A stretch of DNA of 58,112 bases, taken from the NCBI RefSeq assembly GCF_001037465.1, contig NZ_LFCV01000056.1, positions 1 through 58,112 of the forward strand, written 5' to 3'. The translations under genes and the position numbers were made by a program. Positions 11,201 through 26,200 of the stretch are shown piece after piece. Position 1 is the stretch's first letter; every line of letters starts with the position of its first letter. The notes under the pieces were generated by a model, which searched no databases, was not told where the DNA came from, and was given only the letters and a program-made list of their open reading frames with translations. The stretch comes from Xenorhabdus khoisanae (lineage in GTDB: Bacteria > Pseudomonadota > Gammaproteobacteria > Enterobacterales > Enterobacteriaceae).

Positions 11201-14200
11201 GAAAAAAACTATACCGTGCAGTCTGGCGTTCTGTTTTCGAAGCCGATATTAGCAGAGCAGGCGGCTTTACTGATAAAAATTGATGATACCTTTGCTATTC
11301 CACCTAATCTGATAGGAATGGAATGTGAGCGTATCATCCCTGAAATGTTGCCGTTGATCGATATCGGGCAGGCAGACATTGACAGACTGGTCAGCCAGAT
11401 ACCGGATGGAGTCACCAATATTCAGGACATCTATGCATTATCACCATTGCAGGATGGCATTTTATTCCATCATTTGTTGGCGGAAGAAGGTGACCCGTAT
11501 TTGTTGACTCGTCAGATAGTCTTTGCCAATCGTTTTTTGCTGGATCGTTATTTAGCGGCTCTTCAACAAGTGGTTGATCGGCACGATATCCTGCGCACAG
11601 TCTTTATCTGGCAGGGATTATCCGTTCCAGCTCAGGTGGTTTTACGTCAGGTGACTTTGTCAGTGACTGAGTTGGCTTTGAATCCGGTTGATGGTCCGGT
11701 CTATGACCAGCTAGCTCAACATTTTAACCCGAGTCACTATCGTATGGACTTGGGGCAGGCACCGCTACTGCACTTGGCGATAGCGCAGGAAACTGATGGT
11801 CGCTGGATAGCACTGCAATTGCAGCATCACCTGATTGGCGATCATGTAACAATGGAGATGATGAACAGTGAAGTTCGGGCCTATCTCGCTGGACAGGGAG
11901 ACAAACTGCCTGCTTCAGTCCCTTTCCGTAATCTGGTAGCTCAAGCCCGGCTGGGCGTTAGTCAAACAGAACATACCCATTTCTTTACCGACATGTTGGC
12001 GGAAGTAGTTGAGCCAACACTGTCATTCGGTGTAGCGGAAGTACATCACGATGGTTCGCAAACCACAGAATCGCACCGACGGCTGGCTGCTGATCTGAAT
12101 GAACGCCTGCGCTGTCAGGCAAAACGTCTGGGAGTCAGTTTAGCAGCGTTGTGTCATTTAGCTTGGGCGCAAGTAGTGTCGCGTACCAGTAGTCAAGAGC
12201 AAGTCGTGTTCGGAACCTTGCTGTTTGGGCGTATGCAGGTGGAGGAAGGTTCTGGCAGTGGGATGGGATTATTCATTAACACCTTACCACTGCGGTTAGA
12301 TATTGGTGAAACCTCGGTGCGTGATAGCGTACAAGAGACGCATAGGCGATTGGCGGAATTATTGGCGCATGAGCACGCGTCACTGGCATTAGCACAGCGT
12401 TGCAGTGGGGTTGCCAGTGGTACGCCGCTGTTCAATACGCTGTTGAACTATCGGTATAGCTTATTACCGGAGGTTTCAGATGATGTATTAAATGGCATCG
12501 AATTTTTTGGTGAACAGGAGCGTACTAATTATCCATTCGCACTGTCGGTGGATGATTTTGGCGATGCATTAGGTCTGACGGCGCAGGTGGTACATCCGTT
12601 TGATCCGGTACGGATATGCGGTTATATGCAGCAGGCTCTGGAAAGTCTGGTGGAAGCACTTGAACAGTCTCCGGAGACACCGATACGGGCATTGGAAATT
12701 TTACCGGAAACAGAACGAACTCTGTTGTTAACAACATGGAACGCGACAGAAACCGCCTATCCTGAACAGTTATGCGTTCATCAATTATTTGAACAACAAG
12801 TGGAAAAACAACCGGATGCAACCGCATTAGTGTATGAAGATCAGACTCTAAGCTATGCTGAATTAAATGCCCGCGCTAATCGGCTGGCTCACCATCTGAT
12901 TGCGCTGGGTGTAGAACCGGATCAACGGGTGGCCATTTGTGTCACACGTTCACCGGCGATGGTGGTAGGGTTATTGGCGGTGCTGAAAGCGGGGGGAGCG
13001 TACGTGCCGCTGGACCCAACTTATCCGGGGGAACGTTTGGCTCATATGCTGAAGGATGCCGCCCCATCAGTAGTATTGGTTGATAAGGTTGGACGGGCTG
13101 TGTTAGGTGATAACGCGCTTGCTGGATTAATTACCCTTGATCCGAATGCTCTGCCAGTCCAGCCGGACACCAATCCCTCGATTGCGGCATTGACCCCGCA
13201 TCATCTGGCTTATGTGATTTATACTTCGGGTTCTACCGGCATACCGAAAGGAGTGATGGTGGAACATCAGGCTGTTTATCAACGCACTCTGGGCCTCAAT
13301 GAGACTTATGCGGTTACGGCACAAGACCGGGTGCTGCAATTTTCATCATTTGCGTTTGATGCGTCAATCGAAGAGTTTTTCTTGTCATTATGCAACGGTG
13401 CAACACTGGTGATGCGTAATGATAGCTGGTTGGCTTCTATTCAGGCGTTTATTTCTCTGGCCCGACAATACCATATCACAGTGATGTCTTTACCAACCTT
13501 GTTTTGGTCTGAACTGACAACCCGAGACAAGACACTGCCGTTGCCGAATTGCCTCAGACTAATCATCATTGGTGGTGAGGCGGTGAAAAAAAGGGCTATT
13601 CAGGATTGGTTTGCGCATAAAACTCATCGGCCACAGTTATTGAACACGTATGGCCCGACTGAAAATACTGTGATTGCCACTTATCACGAAATAATCTTCC
13701 CCGAAAATGATTGTTTAATTGGCCGACCGATAAGCAATACTTGTATCTATTTGTTGGACAAATTTAGGCAACCCGTGCCATTAGGTTGTACCGGAGAAAT
13801 GTATATTGGTGGTGAGGGGGTAGCCCGGGGTTATCTGAACCAGCCAGAATTGACCGCTGAACGTTTCCTGCCTGACTCATTTAGCCATAAACCAAATGCA
13901 CGGATGTACCGCACCGGGGATTTGGCCCGTTATCTGCCGGATGGCGATCTGGAATTCCTGGGGCGTAATGACCATCAGGTGAAAATTCGGGGCTTCCGGA
14001 TAGAGTTGGGGGAAATTGAGACCCGGCTGACAGAGTATCCGGCAGTGAGTGAGGCCGTTGTGCTGGCATTGGGAGAAGGGCAGGATCAGCGTTTGGTGGC
14101 TTATGTGGTGGCGGAGCCGGATGATGGATTGATTAATCGTCTGCGTACTCACGTGAGCACCATTTTGCCGGATTATATGGTGCCGGCAGCCTTTGTCCGT

Positions 14201-17200
14201 TTGGAGGCGCTGCCGTTGACACCGAATGGTAAACTGGATCGTCAGGCATTACCGGCTCCGGACGAAAAAGCGTTTGCCCGTCAGGTGTATGAAGCACCGC
14301 AAGGGGAGATGGAAATAACGCTGGCAGTAATCTGGCGAGAGTTGTTGGGAATTGAACAGATAGGCCGGTATGATAGCTTCTTTGCCTTGGGCGGTCATTC
14401 TTTGTTGGCAGTAAGGATGATGAACCGTATTGCCGCCTTAAATATTGAACTGCCGTTGTCTACATTATTTAAATCCCCGACTTTGGCAGGTTTTGCTAAA
14501 GTCATCGAAATCCGGTTTGGCGAACAGGGCGATAGGCGTCCAGCCATCCTGCCAATATCCCGTGAAGGTCATTTACCGTTGTCATTTTCGCAACAGCGTC
14601 TGTGGTTTCTGGCACAGTTTGAAGGGATCAGTCAGACTTACCATATTCCGATGGCTCTGCGCTTGCGAGGTCAGCTTAATATTGATGTCTGGCAGCAAGC
14701 GCTTGATGCGCTATTTACCCGCCATGAAGCACTGCGTTCTGTTTTCGTTTCCAATGACGGTCAGCCTCAGGTTGAATTGTTATCAACCGATTTGGGTCTA
14801 CCGATAAGACAATACGATTTACGGAAAACGCCTGATGTAGATGAACAGCTTGAGCGTTTATGTGCGCAGGAAACGGAAGTGCCATTTAATCTCGTTTGCG
14901 GTCCGTTAATCCGGGCCAGTCTGATACAACTGGCTGACGATGATTACATCTTTTTGCTAATCCAGCATCATATTGTGTCAGACGGCTGGTCTGTTGATGT
15001 ATTGATGCGAGAGTTAAATACATGCTATGCGGCCTTTTTAGCAGGGCAACCGAACCCATTACCGCCGCTGACAGTGCAATACCCTGATTACGCCGCCTGG
15101 CAACGCCAGTGGTTTTCGGTTGAACGCTTGCAATCCCAATCGGACTATTGGCGTACGGCATTAGCCGGCGTGCCGGTTTTATTGGATTTGCCCACTGACC
15201 GGCCACGGCCGTCTGAACAGTCATTTGCCGGGGATCTTGTGCCTGTCGTTCTGGAGCCGGCATTAACCGACTCCCTCAAACGACTGAGCGGGCAACAGGG
15301 AACCACGCTATTTATGACGCTGTTGTCTGCCTGGGCAATCGTCTTATCGCGTTTGTCCGGACAGGAAGACATAGTGATAGGCACCCCGAGTGCGGGCCGC
15401 AATCATCAGGCGGTGGAATCTTTGATTGGCTTTTTTGTCAACACACTGGCTTTACGTGTCGATTTATCCGGTGCGCCCAATGCGGCTGAACTGCTCACCC
15501 GTGTGAAACAAACCGCGCTGGCGGCACAGGAACATCAGGATCTGCCGTTTGAACAGGTGGTGGAAATCGTGCAGCCATCACGCCAATTGGCCCATACCCC
15601 GCTGTTTCAGGTGATGTTTGCCTGGCAGAACAATGAACGCACCGGGTGGGAATTACCGGGGCTGGCCGTCTCTCCAGCTGACGTCCTCCTGAACATCGCC
15701 AAGTTTGATCTCGAACTGAACCTGTTTGAGGAAGAGGGCCAAATTGTGGGGGCGCTGCATTATGCCACGGCGTTGTTTGATAAACCGACCATCGAACGGC
15801 AGGTGGGATATCTGCACGCAGTCTTGCAAGCGATGGTTGCTGACCTGCAACAGCCGGTGGGGAAAATGGATATTCTGGCCCCGGCAGAGCGCCAATTATT
15901 GCTGGAGACGTGGAATGGGACAGAAACACCGTATCCTGATCCATTGGGTATTCATCAGGTGTTTGAACAACAGGTGGGGAAAACCCCGGGTGCAACAGCC
16001 CTGGTATATGAAAAACAAACCTTCAGCTATGCAGAGTTGAATGCCCGGGCCAATCGGTTGGCCCATCAGCTGATTGCGCTGGGCGTCACGCCGGATCAGC
16101 GGGTCGCTATTTGTGTGACGCGCTCTCCGGCCATGATCATCGGGCTGCTGGCGGTACTGAAAGCCGGCGGGGCCTATGTGCCGCTGGACCCGGATTATCC
16201 GGAGGAGCGTCTGGCCCATATTCTGACCGATGCCGCACCGGTTATCTTGCTGGCGGACCATGCTGGGCGGGCCGCGTTGGGCGAAGATGCCATTGCGGTC
16301 AGGGTTGTACTCGACCCCAATGTATTGCCGGATCAGCCGGAGACCAACCCACAGGTCCCGGCTTTAACTTCCCGGCATCTGGCGTATGTGATTTATACCT
16401 CCGGTTCGACAGGCACACCGAAAGGCGTGATGGTTGAACACAGGCAATTGGTTCACCAAATTACGGCATTGAATACGCAATGGGTGTTTACTGCTTCGGA
16501 TCGGGTATTGCAGTTCTGCAACCCTTGTTTTGATGTCAGTGTATCAGAAATATTTAGCGCCCTCGCCAATGGTTCAGCCTTGGTTCTACGGACAGATCAG
16601 TGGACATTCAGTGCGCAGGAATTCTGGCACCTGTGTGAGTCTTTTAAAATTACCTACATGACCATACCGGTTCAATTCTGGCGGGTAATCGCAGATATCG
16701 GTGAAAGCCGCATTTATAAGGATCTAAAGGCTATTTGTATCGGTGGGGAAACAATACCTCATCATGAACTGGAACGCTGGTTATCCGTTCACCGTCAGCA
16801 TCCTGTGCTGACCAATTGTTATGGTCCCACTGAAGCCACCATTATTACAACAACATATTGCCTGAATGACATGGTCGGGCAGGCCAATATTATTGGTCGT
16901 CCGCTGCCGAATATGCGTGCTTATCTGCTGGATGCTGATGGTCAGCCCGTGCCCTTAGGGACGGTAGGCGAGCTATACATTGGCGGTACCGGCGTGGCAC
17001 GGGGTTACCTGAATCGCCCTGAACTGACGGCTGAACGTTTCCTGACAGATCCGTTCAGCAATGAACCAGATGCACGGATGTACCGGTCCGGCGATTTGGC
17101 CCGTTACCTGCCGGACGGTAATCTGGTGTTTATCGGCCGTAATGACCAGCAGGTGAAAATCCGCGGTTTCCGGGTTGAACCGGGGGAAATTGAGGCCCGG

Positions 17201-20200
17201 TTAGAAGAACATCCTCTCGTACGCGAAGCGCTGGTCGTGGCTTTCGATGACAGTCAGGACAAACATCTGGTGGCTTATGTCGTGGCCCAAGCGGAGGAAG
17301 GGTTATCTAACCGCCTGTATACCTACCTCAGTACCCTTTTACCGGATTATATGGTGCCAACCGCGTTTGTGTGTCTGCCCGCATTCCCGCTGACACCAAA
17401 CGGTAAGCTAGATCGTCAGGCGTTACCCATACCTGATGAAAAGGCACTCGCCCGCCAGACTTATGAAGCACCACAAGGGGAAATGGAAATAGCCCTGGCT
17501 TCTATCTGGCGTAATTTGTTGGGAATTGAACAGGTAAGCCGACATGATAATTTCTTTGCCCTGGGAGGGCATTCGTTACTTGCCATCCGAATGATTGAAC
17601 GGCTGCATCACCTTGGCCTCACGTTGGCCGTGCGCGATCTGTTCCAGTCTCCGGTATTGTCCGGGTTGGCACAAACTCTGAAACCGCACCAAACCGTGGT
17701 GGTTCCTCCCAATGCCATTACACCCGCCACTACCACGCTGACACCCGCAATGTTGCCCTTAATTGACCTCACCCAGCCAGAGATTGACCATATCATCCGG
17801 CAAGTGCCGGGCGGGTTGGCCAATATTCAGGATATCTATGCGTTATCGCCGTTGCAGGACGGTATTTTATTCCATCATTTGTTGGAAGACGAAGGTGATC
17901 CCTACTTGTTGGTCAATCAGATGATTTTTTCTGACCGAATCTTGTTGAACCGTTATCTGGAGGCCGTTCAGTGGGTAGTTAATCGGCATGATATCCTGCG
18001 CACAGCTTTTCTCTGGCAAGGCTTATCCATTCCGGCTCAGGTGGTTTGGCGTCAGGCTTCTTTGTCTGTCACAGAGCTGACTCTGGATCCGGCCGATGGC
18101 CCGGTCAGTGAGCAACTGGCTCAACGTTTCGACTCATATCATTACCGTCTTGATCTGAGCCAGGCACCATTGTTGCGTTTTGTGGTGGCCCAGGAAACGG
18201 ACGGTCGCTGGCGTGTATTAGAATTGTTACATCATCTGATTGGCGACCATACAACACTGGAGGTGATGAACCGGGAAGTTCAGGCCTATCTGGCCGGACA
18301 AAGGGATAGTCTGCCTGCTCCGGTACCTTTCCGTAATCTGGTAGCACAAGCCCGGCTGGGCATCAGCCAGATGGAACATACTCGCTTTTTTACCGACATG
18401 TTGATTGGGGTGAGTGAACCTACGTTGTTGTTTGGGGTAAAAAAGATTGAGGTGAAAAAAACAGATCATGATGCTTCTCAGATAACACAATCACACCGGA
18501 TGTTACCTTCCACACTTAATGATCGCCTGCGCAATCAGGCCAGACTTCAGGGAGGCAGCCTGGCTACTTTATGTCATGTAGCTTTGGGGCAAGTATTATC
18601 TCGTATCAGTGGTCAGTCGAAAGTGGTGTTCGGCACAGTGTTATTTGGGCGTATGCAGGCAGGGGAAGGTGTTGATAGTGGAATGGGGTTATTTATCAAC
18701 ACATTACCGCTTCTATTGGATATAGATGAAACCTCAGTACGTAGCAGTGTACAGGCGGCGCATAGCCGGTTGGCCGAATTGTTGGAACATGAACATGCGT
18801 CACTGGCACTGGCTCAACGTTGCAGTGGGGTTGCCAGCGGTACGCCGTTGTTCAATATGCTGCTGAACTACCGACATAATACGCTGGTAGAGTCTACCGA
18901 TAACATAATGAAAGGTGTTGAGTTCCTTGATGGGCAGGAGCGCACCAATTATCCGTTTGTCCTGTCGATAGAAGATTTTGGTGATGCTCTGGGGCTGACG
19001 GCACAGGCAATACAACCGTTTAACCCCGGATGGATATGCGGTTACATGCAGCAAGCATTGGAAAGTCTGGTGGAGGCGCTGGAACAGGCACCGGAAAGGC
19101 CAATAAGGGCATTGGAAATTCTGCCGGAAACTGAGCGGACACGGCTGTTAAAAACGTGGAATGCGACAGAAACCGCCTATCCTGAGCAGTTATGTATCCA
19201 TCAGTTGTTTGAACAGCAGGTGGAGAAAAACCCGGATGCTCCGGCTTTAATATACGAAGAGCAAACTTTCAGCTATGCAGAATTGAATGCGAATGCTAAT
19301 CGACTGGCTCATGAACTAATGGCATTGGGTGTCGGGCCAGACCAGCAGGTAGTCATTTGTGTGACCCGTTCTCCGGCAATGATAATGAGTGTGTTGGCCG
19401 TATTGAAAGCCGGTGGAGCTTATGTACCACTGGATCTGGCCTATCCGGGAGCACGATTGAGGCATATTCTGCATGAGGTGGCACCGTCAGTAGTTCTGGC
19501 TGATAAGACCGGACATATCGCCTTAGGTGAAACCGCATTAGGCGGAATAGTTGTCCTCGATCCAAATATGTTAGTGGATCAGCCGGACAACAATCCGACA
19601 GTGCCAACACTAACATCCCGACATCTGGCATATGTGATTTATACCTCCGGTTCGACGGGTACGCCGAAGGGGGTGATGGTAGAACACCGCGGGCTGGTTA
19701 ACCTGATTCAGGAGAAAATCACCCAGTTCGGTATCAGCATTGAAAGTCGGGTATTACAGTTTGCCGCCTTGGGTTTTGATGCAAGTATCTGGGAAATGAT
19801 GATGGCATTGGGAAGTGGAGCCAGTCTGGTTATCGCGATTGACACCATCCGTCAAGACCCGCGTCGTCTCTGGCATTATCTGGAGCAACAGGCAGTAACG
19901 CATACCTATCTGCCTCCGGCATTACTTCAGGATGGGGCCGATTTACCGGAGTTAACGATAAAACTGACAGTAATACTGGGCGGTGAAGCACCGAGTGCGC
20001 TATTGCTTCAGGCTCTGTGTAATCGGGTAACGCTGTTTAATGTTTATGGCCCGACAGAAATCACGGTGTGTGCCACAACTTGGCATTGTCCGTCAGACTA
20101 TACGGGGACAGAAGTGCCTATTGGGCGCCCGATAGCCAACACTCAGATTTATTTACTGGATGTTCACGGTCAGCCCGTACCGTTGGGCGCTGTGGGCGAG

Positions 20201-23200
20201 TTATACATTGGTGGTGCGGGTGTGGCGCGGGGTTACCTGAATCGCCCTGAACTGACAGTTGAACGTTTCCTGACAGATCCGTTCAGTAATGAACCGGATG
20301 CACGCATGTACCGCACCGGGGATTTGGCCCGTTATCTGCCGGACGGTAATCTGGTGTTTGTCGGCCGTAATGACCAGCAGGTGAAAATTCGCAGTTTCCG
20401 GATTGAGCCGGGAGAAATTGCAGCTCGGTTGATTGAATACCCAGCGGTACGTGACGCCGTGGTATTGGCACAGGGAGATGGTTATGACAAACGGCTGGTT
20501 GCCTATGTGGTGGCAGAGGCGGATGATGGATTAGTGAATAACCTGCGAACTCATCTGAGTGCCATTTTGCCGGATTATATGGTGCCAGCGGCGTTTGTCC
20601 GTTTAGATGCCTTTCCGTTAACACCGAACGGTAAACTGGATCGTCAGGCACTGTCAGCACCGGACAAAGCAGCCTTTGCTCACCAGATTTATGCAGCTCC
20701 GCAAGGAGAGATGGAAATTGCTCTGGCGGCTATTTGGCGCGAGTTATTGGGAATGGAACAAGTCAGCCGGCATGACAATTTCTTTGCACTCGGTGGTCAT
20801 TCATTGTTGGCGGTACGGATGATGAATCGTATAACAGCTTTAGGTGTTGAACTGCCGCTGAGTGTGTTATTTGAATCACCTTCCTTGATTACTTTTGCTG
20901 AGGCGATAAATACCCGGCTGGATAAACAAGAAAGTATACTGCCTGTTATCATGCCGATATCCCGTGAGAGTGAGTTGCCACTGTCATTTGCTCAACAACG
21001 TTTGTGGTTTCTGGCTCAGATTGAGAATGTGGGTGATACCTATCATATTCCGATGGCTCTGCGTTTGCGGGGACAGATTAATATCACAGCTTGGCAACAA
21101 GCACTTAATAGCCTGTTTGCTCGCCATGAGGCGTTACGTTCCATATTCTTCTCTGTTGAGGGTCAACCACAGGTGAAACTATTGGCATCAGACAGTGGAA
21201 TGCCTTTGGTTCAGCATGACCTGCGAGAGATACCTGATGCTGGTACGATGCTTGAACGTTTGAGTACAGAGGAGATCTACACACCATTTGATCTCAGCAA
21301 AGGGCCGCTTATCCGCGCTTGCCTTATCCGGCTTGCGGATGATGAATATCAGTTTCTGCTTACTCAACATCATATTGTTTCAGATGGCTGGTCTGTCAGT
21401 GTCTTAATGCGTGAACTGAGTACTCTTTATGCTGCTTTTCTGGCAGGGCAACCGAACCCATTACCGCCGCTGACAGTGCAATACCCTGATTACGCCGCTT
21501 GGCAACGCGAGTGGTTTTCGGTTGAACGCTTGCAATCCCAATCGGACTATTGGCGTACGGCATTAGCCGGCGTGCCGGTTTTATTGGATTTGCCCACTGA
21601 CCGGCCACGGCCGTCTGAACAGTCATTTACCGGGGATCTTGTGCCTGTTGTTCTGGAGCCGGCACTCACTGCTGCCCTCAAACAACTGAGCGAACAACAT
21701 GGAACCACATTGTTTATGACGCTGTTGTCTGCCTGGGCAATCGTCTTATCGCGTTTGTCCGGACAGGAAGACGTAGTGATAGGCACCCCGAGTGCGGGCC
21801 GCAATCATCAGGCGGTGGAATCTTTGATTGGCTTTTTTGTCAACACACTGGCTTTACGTGTCGATTTATCCGGTGTGCCTAATGCGGCTGAGCTGCTCAC
21901 CCGTGTGAAACAAACCGCGCTGGCGGCACAGGCACATCAGGATCTGCCGTTTGAACAGGTGGTGGAAATCGTGCAGCCATCACGCCAATTGGCCCATACC
22001 CCGCTGTTTCAGGTGATGTTCGCCTGGCAGAACAATGAACACACCGGATGGGAATTACCGGGGCTGGCCGTCTCTCCGGCTGATGTTCTCCTGAACATCG
22101 CCAAATTTGATCTCGAACTGAACCTGTCTGAGGAAGAGGACCACATTGTGGGGGCGCTGCATTATGCCACGGCGCTGTTTGATAAACCGACTATCGAACG
22201 GCATGTGGGATATCTGCACGCAGTCTTGCAAGCGATGGTTGCTGACCTGCAACAACCGGTGGGGAAAATAGATATTCTGGCCCCGGCAGAGCGCCAATTA
22301 TTGCTGGAGACGTGGAATGGGACAGAAACACCGTATCCTGATCCATTGGGTATTCATCAGGTGTTTGAACAACAGGCCGGGAAAACCCCGGGTGCAACAG
22401 CCCTGATATATGAAAAACAAACCTTCAGCTATGCAGAGTTGAATGCCCGTGCTAACCGGTTGGCCCATCAGCTGATTGCGCTGGGCGTCACGCCGGATCA
22501 GCGGGTCGCGATTTGTGTGACGCGCTCCCCGGCCATGATCATCGGGTTGCTGGCGGTACTGAAAGCCGGCGGGGCCTATGTGCCGCTGGATCCGGACTAT
22601 CCGGGTGAGCGTCTGGCCCATATTCTGACCGATGCCGCACCGGTTATCTTGCTGGCGGACCATGCTGGGCGGGCCGCGTTGGGCGAGGATGCCATTGCGG
22701 TCAGGGTTGTACTTGACCCCAATGTATTGCCGGACCAGCCGGAGACCAACCCACAGGTCCCGGCTTTAACTTCCCGGCATCTGGCGTATGTGATTTATAC
22801 CTCGGGCTCGACGGGCACACCGAAAGGCGTGATGGTTGAACACAGGCAATTGGCGCACCAAATTACGGCATTGAATACGCAATGGGTGTTTACTGCTTCA
22901 GACCGGGTATTGCAGTTCTGCAACCCTTGTTTTGATGTCAGTGTATCAGAAATATTTAGCGCCCTCGCCAATGGTTCAGCCTTGGTTCTACGGACAGATC
23001 AGTGGACATTCAGTGCGCAGGAATTCTGGCACCTGTGTGAGTCTTTTAAAATTACCTACATGACCATACCGGTTCAATTCTGGCGGGTAATCGCAGATAT
23101 TGGTGAAAGCCGCATCTATAAGGAGTTAAGGGCCATTTGTATCGGTGGGGAAACGATGCCTCATCATGAACTGGAACGCTGGTTATCCGTTCACCGTCAG

Positions 23201-26200
23201 CATCCTGTGCTGGCAAATTGTTATGGTCCCACTGAAGCCACCATTATTACGTCGATATTTTGTATGAATGATATGGTCGGGCAGGCCAATACCATTGGTC
23301 GCCCGCTACCGAATATGCGGGCTTATCTGCTGGATGCTGATGGTCAGCCCGTGCCGTTGGGCGCTGTCGGTGAGCTATACATTGGCGGTACCGGCGTGGC
23401 ACGGGGTTACCTAAATCGCCCTGAGCTGACGATTGAGCGTTTCCTGACAGATCCGTTCAGCAATGAACCGGATGCACGGATGTACCGGTCCGGCGATTTG
23501 GCCCGTTACCTGCCGGACGGTAATCTGGTGTTTGTCGGCCGTAATGACCAGCAGGTGAAAATCCGCGGTTTCCGGGTTGAGCCGGAAGAAATTGAGGCCC
23601 GGTTAGAAGAGCACCCTCTCGTACGCGAAGCGCTGGTTATGGCTTTCGATGACGGTCAGGACAAACGTCTGGTGGCTTATGTCGTGGCCCAAGCGGATGA
23701 AGGGTTATCTAACCGCCTGTATACCTACCTCAGTACCCTTTTGCCGGATTATATGGTGCCGACCGCGTTTGTCCGTTTAGATGCCTTTCCATTAACGCCA
23801 AACGGTAAGCGGGATCGCCAGACATTACCTGTACCGGATAATAAAGCCCTTGTTCATCAGGTTTACGAAGCACCGAAAGGAGAACGGGAAACAGCTTTAG
23901 CCATTATCTGGAGAGACTTGCTGGGAGTTGAACAGGTAAGCCGACATGATAATTTCTTTGCCCTGGGAGGGCATTCGTTGCTTGCCATCCGAATGATTGA
24001 ACGGCTGCATCACCTTGGCCTCACGTTGGCCGTGCGCGATCTGTTCCAGTCTCCGGTATTGTCCGGGCTGGCACAAACTCTGAAACCGCACCAAACCGTG
24101 GTGGTTCCTCCCAATGCCATTACACCCGCCACTACCACGCTGACACCCGCAATGTTGCCCTTAATTGACCTCACCCAGCCAGAGATTGATCATATCATCC
24201 GGCAAGTGCCGGGCGGGTTGGCCAATATTCAGGATATCTATGCGTTATCGCCGTTGCAGGACGGTATCTTATTCCATCATCTGTTGGCAAATGAGGGAGA
24301 TGCTTATCTTTTGATGATCCAACAGGCTTTTGCTAACCGGGATTTATTAGACCGCTATCTGGCAGCGGTTCAATGGGTGGTCGATAGGCACGATATCCTG
24401 CGCACGGCTTTTCTCTGGCAAGGCTTATCAGTGCCGGTTCAGGTGGTTTGGCGTCAGGCTTCTTTGTCTGTCACAGAACTGACTCTGGATCCGGCCGATG
24501 GCCCGGTCAGTGAGCAACTGGCTCAACGTTTTAACCCGCATCACTATCGCCTTGATTTGAGGCAGGCACCGTTGTTGAGCTTTATAGTAGCGCGGGAAGA
24601 AACAGATGAAACAGATGGTCGTTGGATCTTATTAGGGCTTCAGCATCATCTGATTGGCGACCATACAACGCTGGACGTGATGAACCGGGAAGTTCAGGCC
24701 TATCTGGCGGGTCAGAAGGATAGCTTACCTGCTCCAGTTCCTTTCCGGCGCTTAATTGCTCAGGCACGGATGGGAGTGAGTCAGGAAGAACATACGCGTT
24801 TCTTTACCGATATGCTGGCTGAGGTAAAAGAGCCGACGTTACCGTTTGGGCTGATGGAAGTCTATCGCAATGATTTTCAGGTTACAGAATGTCATCAAAT
24901 GCTGATATCGACACTGAATGAACGCCTGCGCAGTCAGGCCAAAGATTTGAATGTCAGTTTGGCGGCGTTATGTCATGTAGCTTGGGCGCAAGTATTATCG
25001 CGTACCAGCGGACAGCAGAAGGTGGTGTTCGGCACGGTGCTGTTCGGACGTATGGCGGTAGGTGAAGGCACTGACAGTGGTATGGGGATGTTTATCAATA
25101 CCCTGCCATTGCGGTTGGATATGGATGAAACCTCGGTACGGGAAAGTGTACAGGTAGCGCACAGACGACTGGCTGGATTGCTAGAGCATGAACATGCATC
25201 ATTGGCATTGGCTCAGCGTTGCAGTGGTGTACAAGGTGAAATCCCACTCTTTAGTGCATTACTAAACTACCGACATAATGTATTACCAACAATGTCAGAT
25301 GGCATTGTGAACGATATTGAGTTTCTTGGTGCTCAGGAAAGTACTAACTATCCATTAGTGCTGTCGGTAGAGGATTTTGGTCATGCTTTAGGTTTGACGG
25401 TTGAAGTGGCGCAGCCCTATTCGCCGGAACAAATAGTCGGTTATATGCAGCAGGCTCTGGAAAGTTTGGTAGAGGCACTTGAGCAGCATCCAGAAACATC
25501 CGTACAAACACTGGAAATCCTGCCGGAAGTAGAGCGAAAACGACTGCTGGAAACGTGGAATTCGACAGCAACAGAGTATCCGAATACGTTGTGTATCCAT
25601 CAGTTATTCGAACAACAAGTGGAAAAAACCCCGGATGCAACCGCATTAGTGTATGAAGATCAGACTCTAAGCTATGCCGAATTAAATGCCCGCGCTAATC
25701 GGCTGGCTCATCAGCTGATTGCGCTGGGTGTAGAACCGGATCAACGGGTGGCCATTTGTGTCACACGTTCACCGGCGATGGTGGTAGGGTTATTGGCGGT
25801 GCTGAAAGCGGGGGGAGCGTACGTGCCACTGGACCCAACTTATCCGGGGGAACGCCTGACACATATTTTGGCGGATGCCGCACCGGCTATTTTGTTGGCA
25901 GATAATGCCGGATGTATCGCATTAGGGGATAAAGCCCTTGCTGACCTGATTGTGCTTGACCCGAATTCATTACCAGCTCTGCCAGACAATAACCCACAAA
26001 TACCTGCATTGACCTCACGGCATCTGGCGTATGTGATTTATACCTCCGGTTCGACTGGCAGGCCGAAAGGGGTGATGGTTGAGCATGACTCTTTATTAAA
26101 TTTGCATGGAGCTTTGACACAGCATGTTTTTGCAAATTCATCTGTGCCTTACCGGGTTAGCCTGAACGCCAGTATTTCATTTGATGCGGCATTACAAAAT

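Noticed and set aside
15145-23000. Many 80-166 codon minus-strand frames in the NRPS
   Set aside because: They recur at equivalent places in repeated modules because the plus-strand code is repeated; they are antisense shadows.
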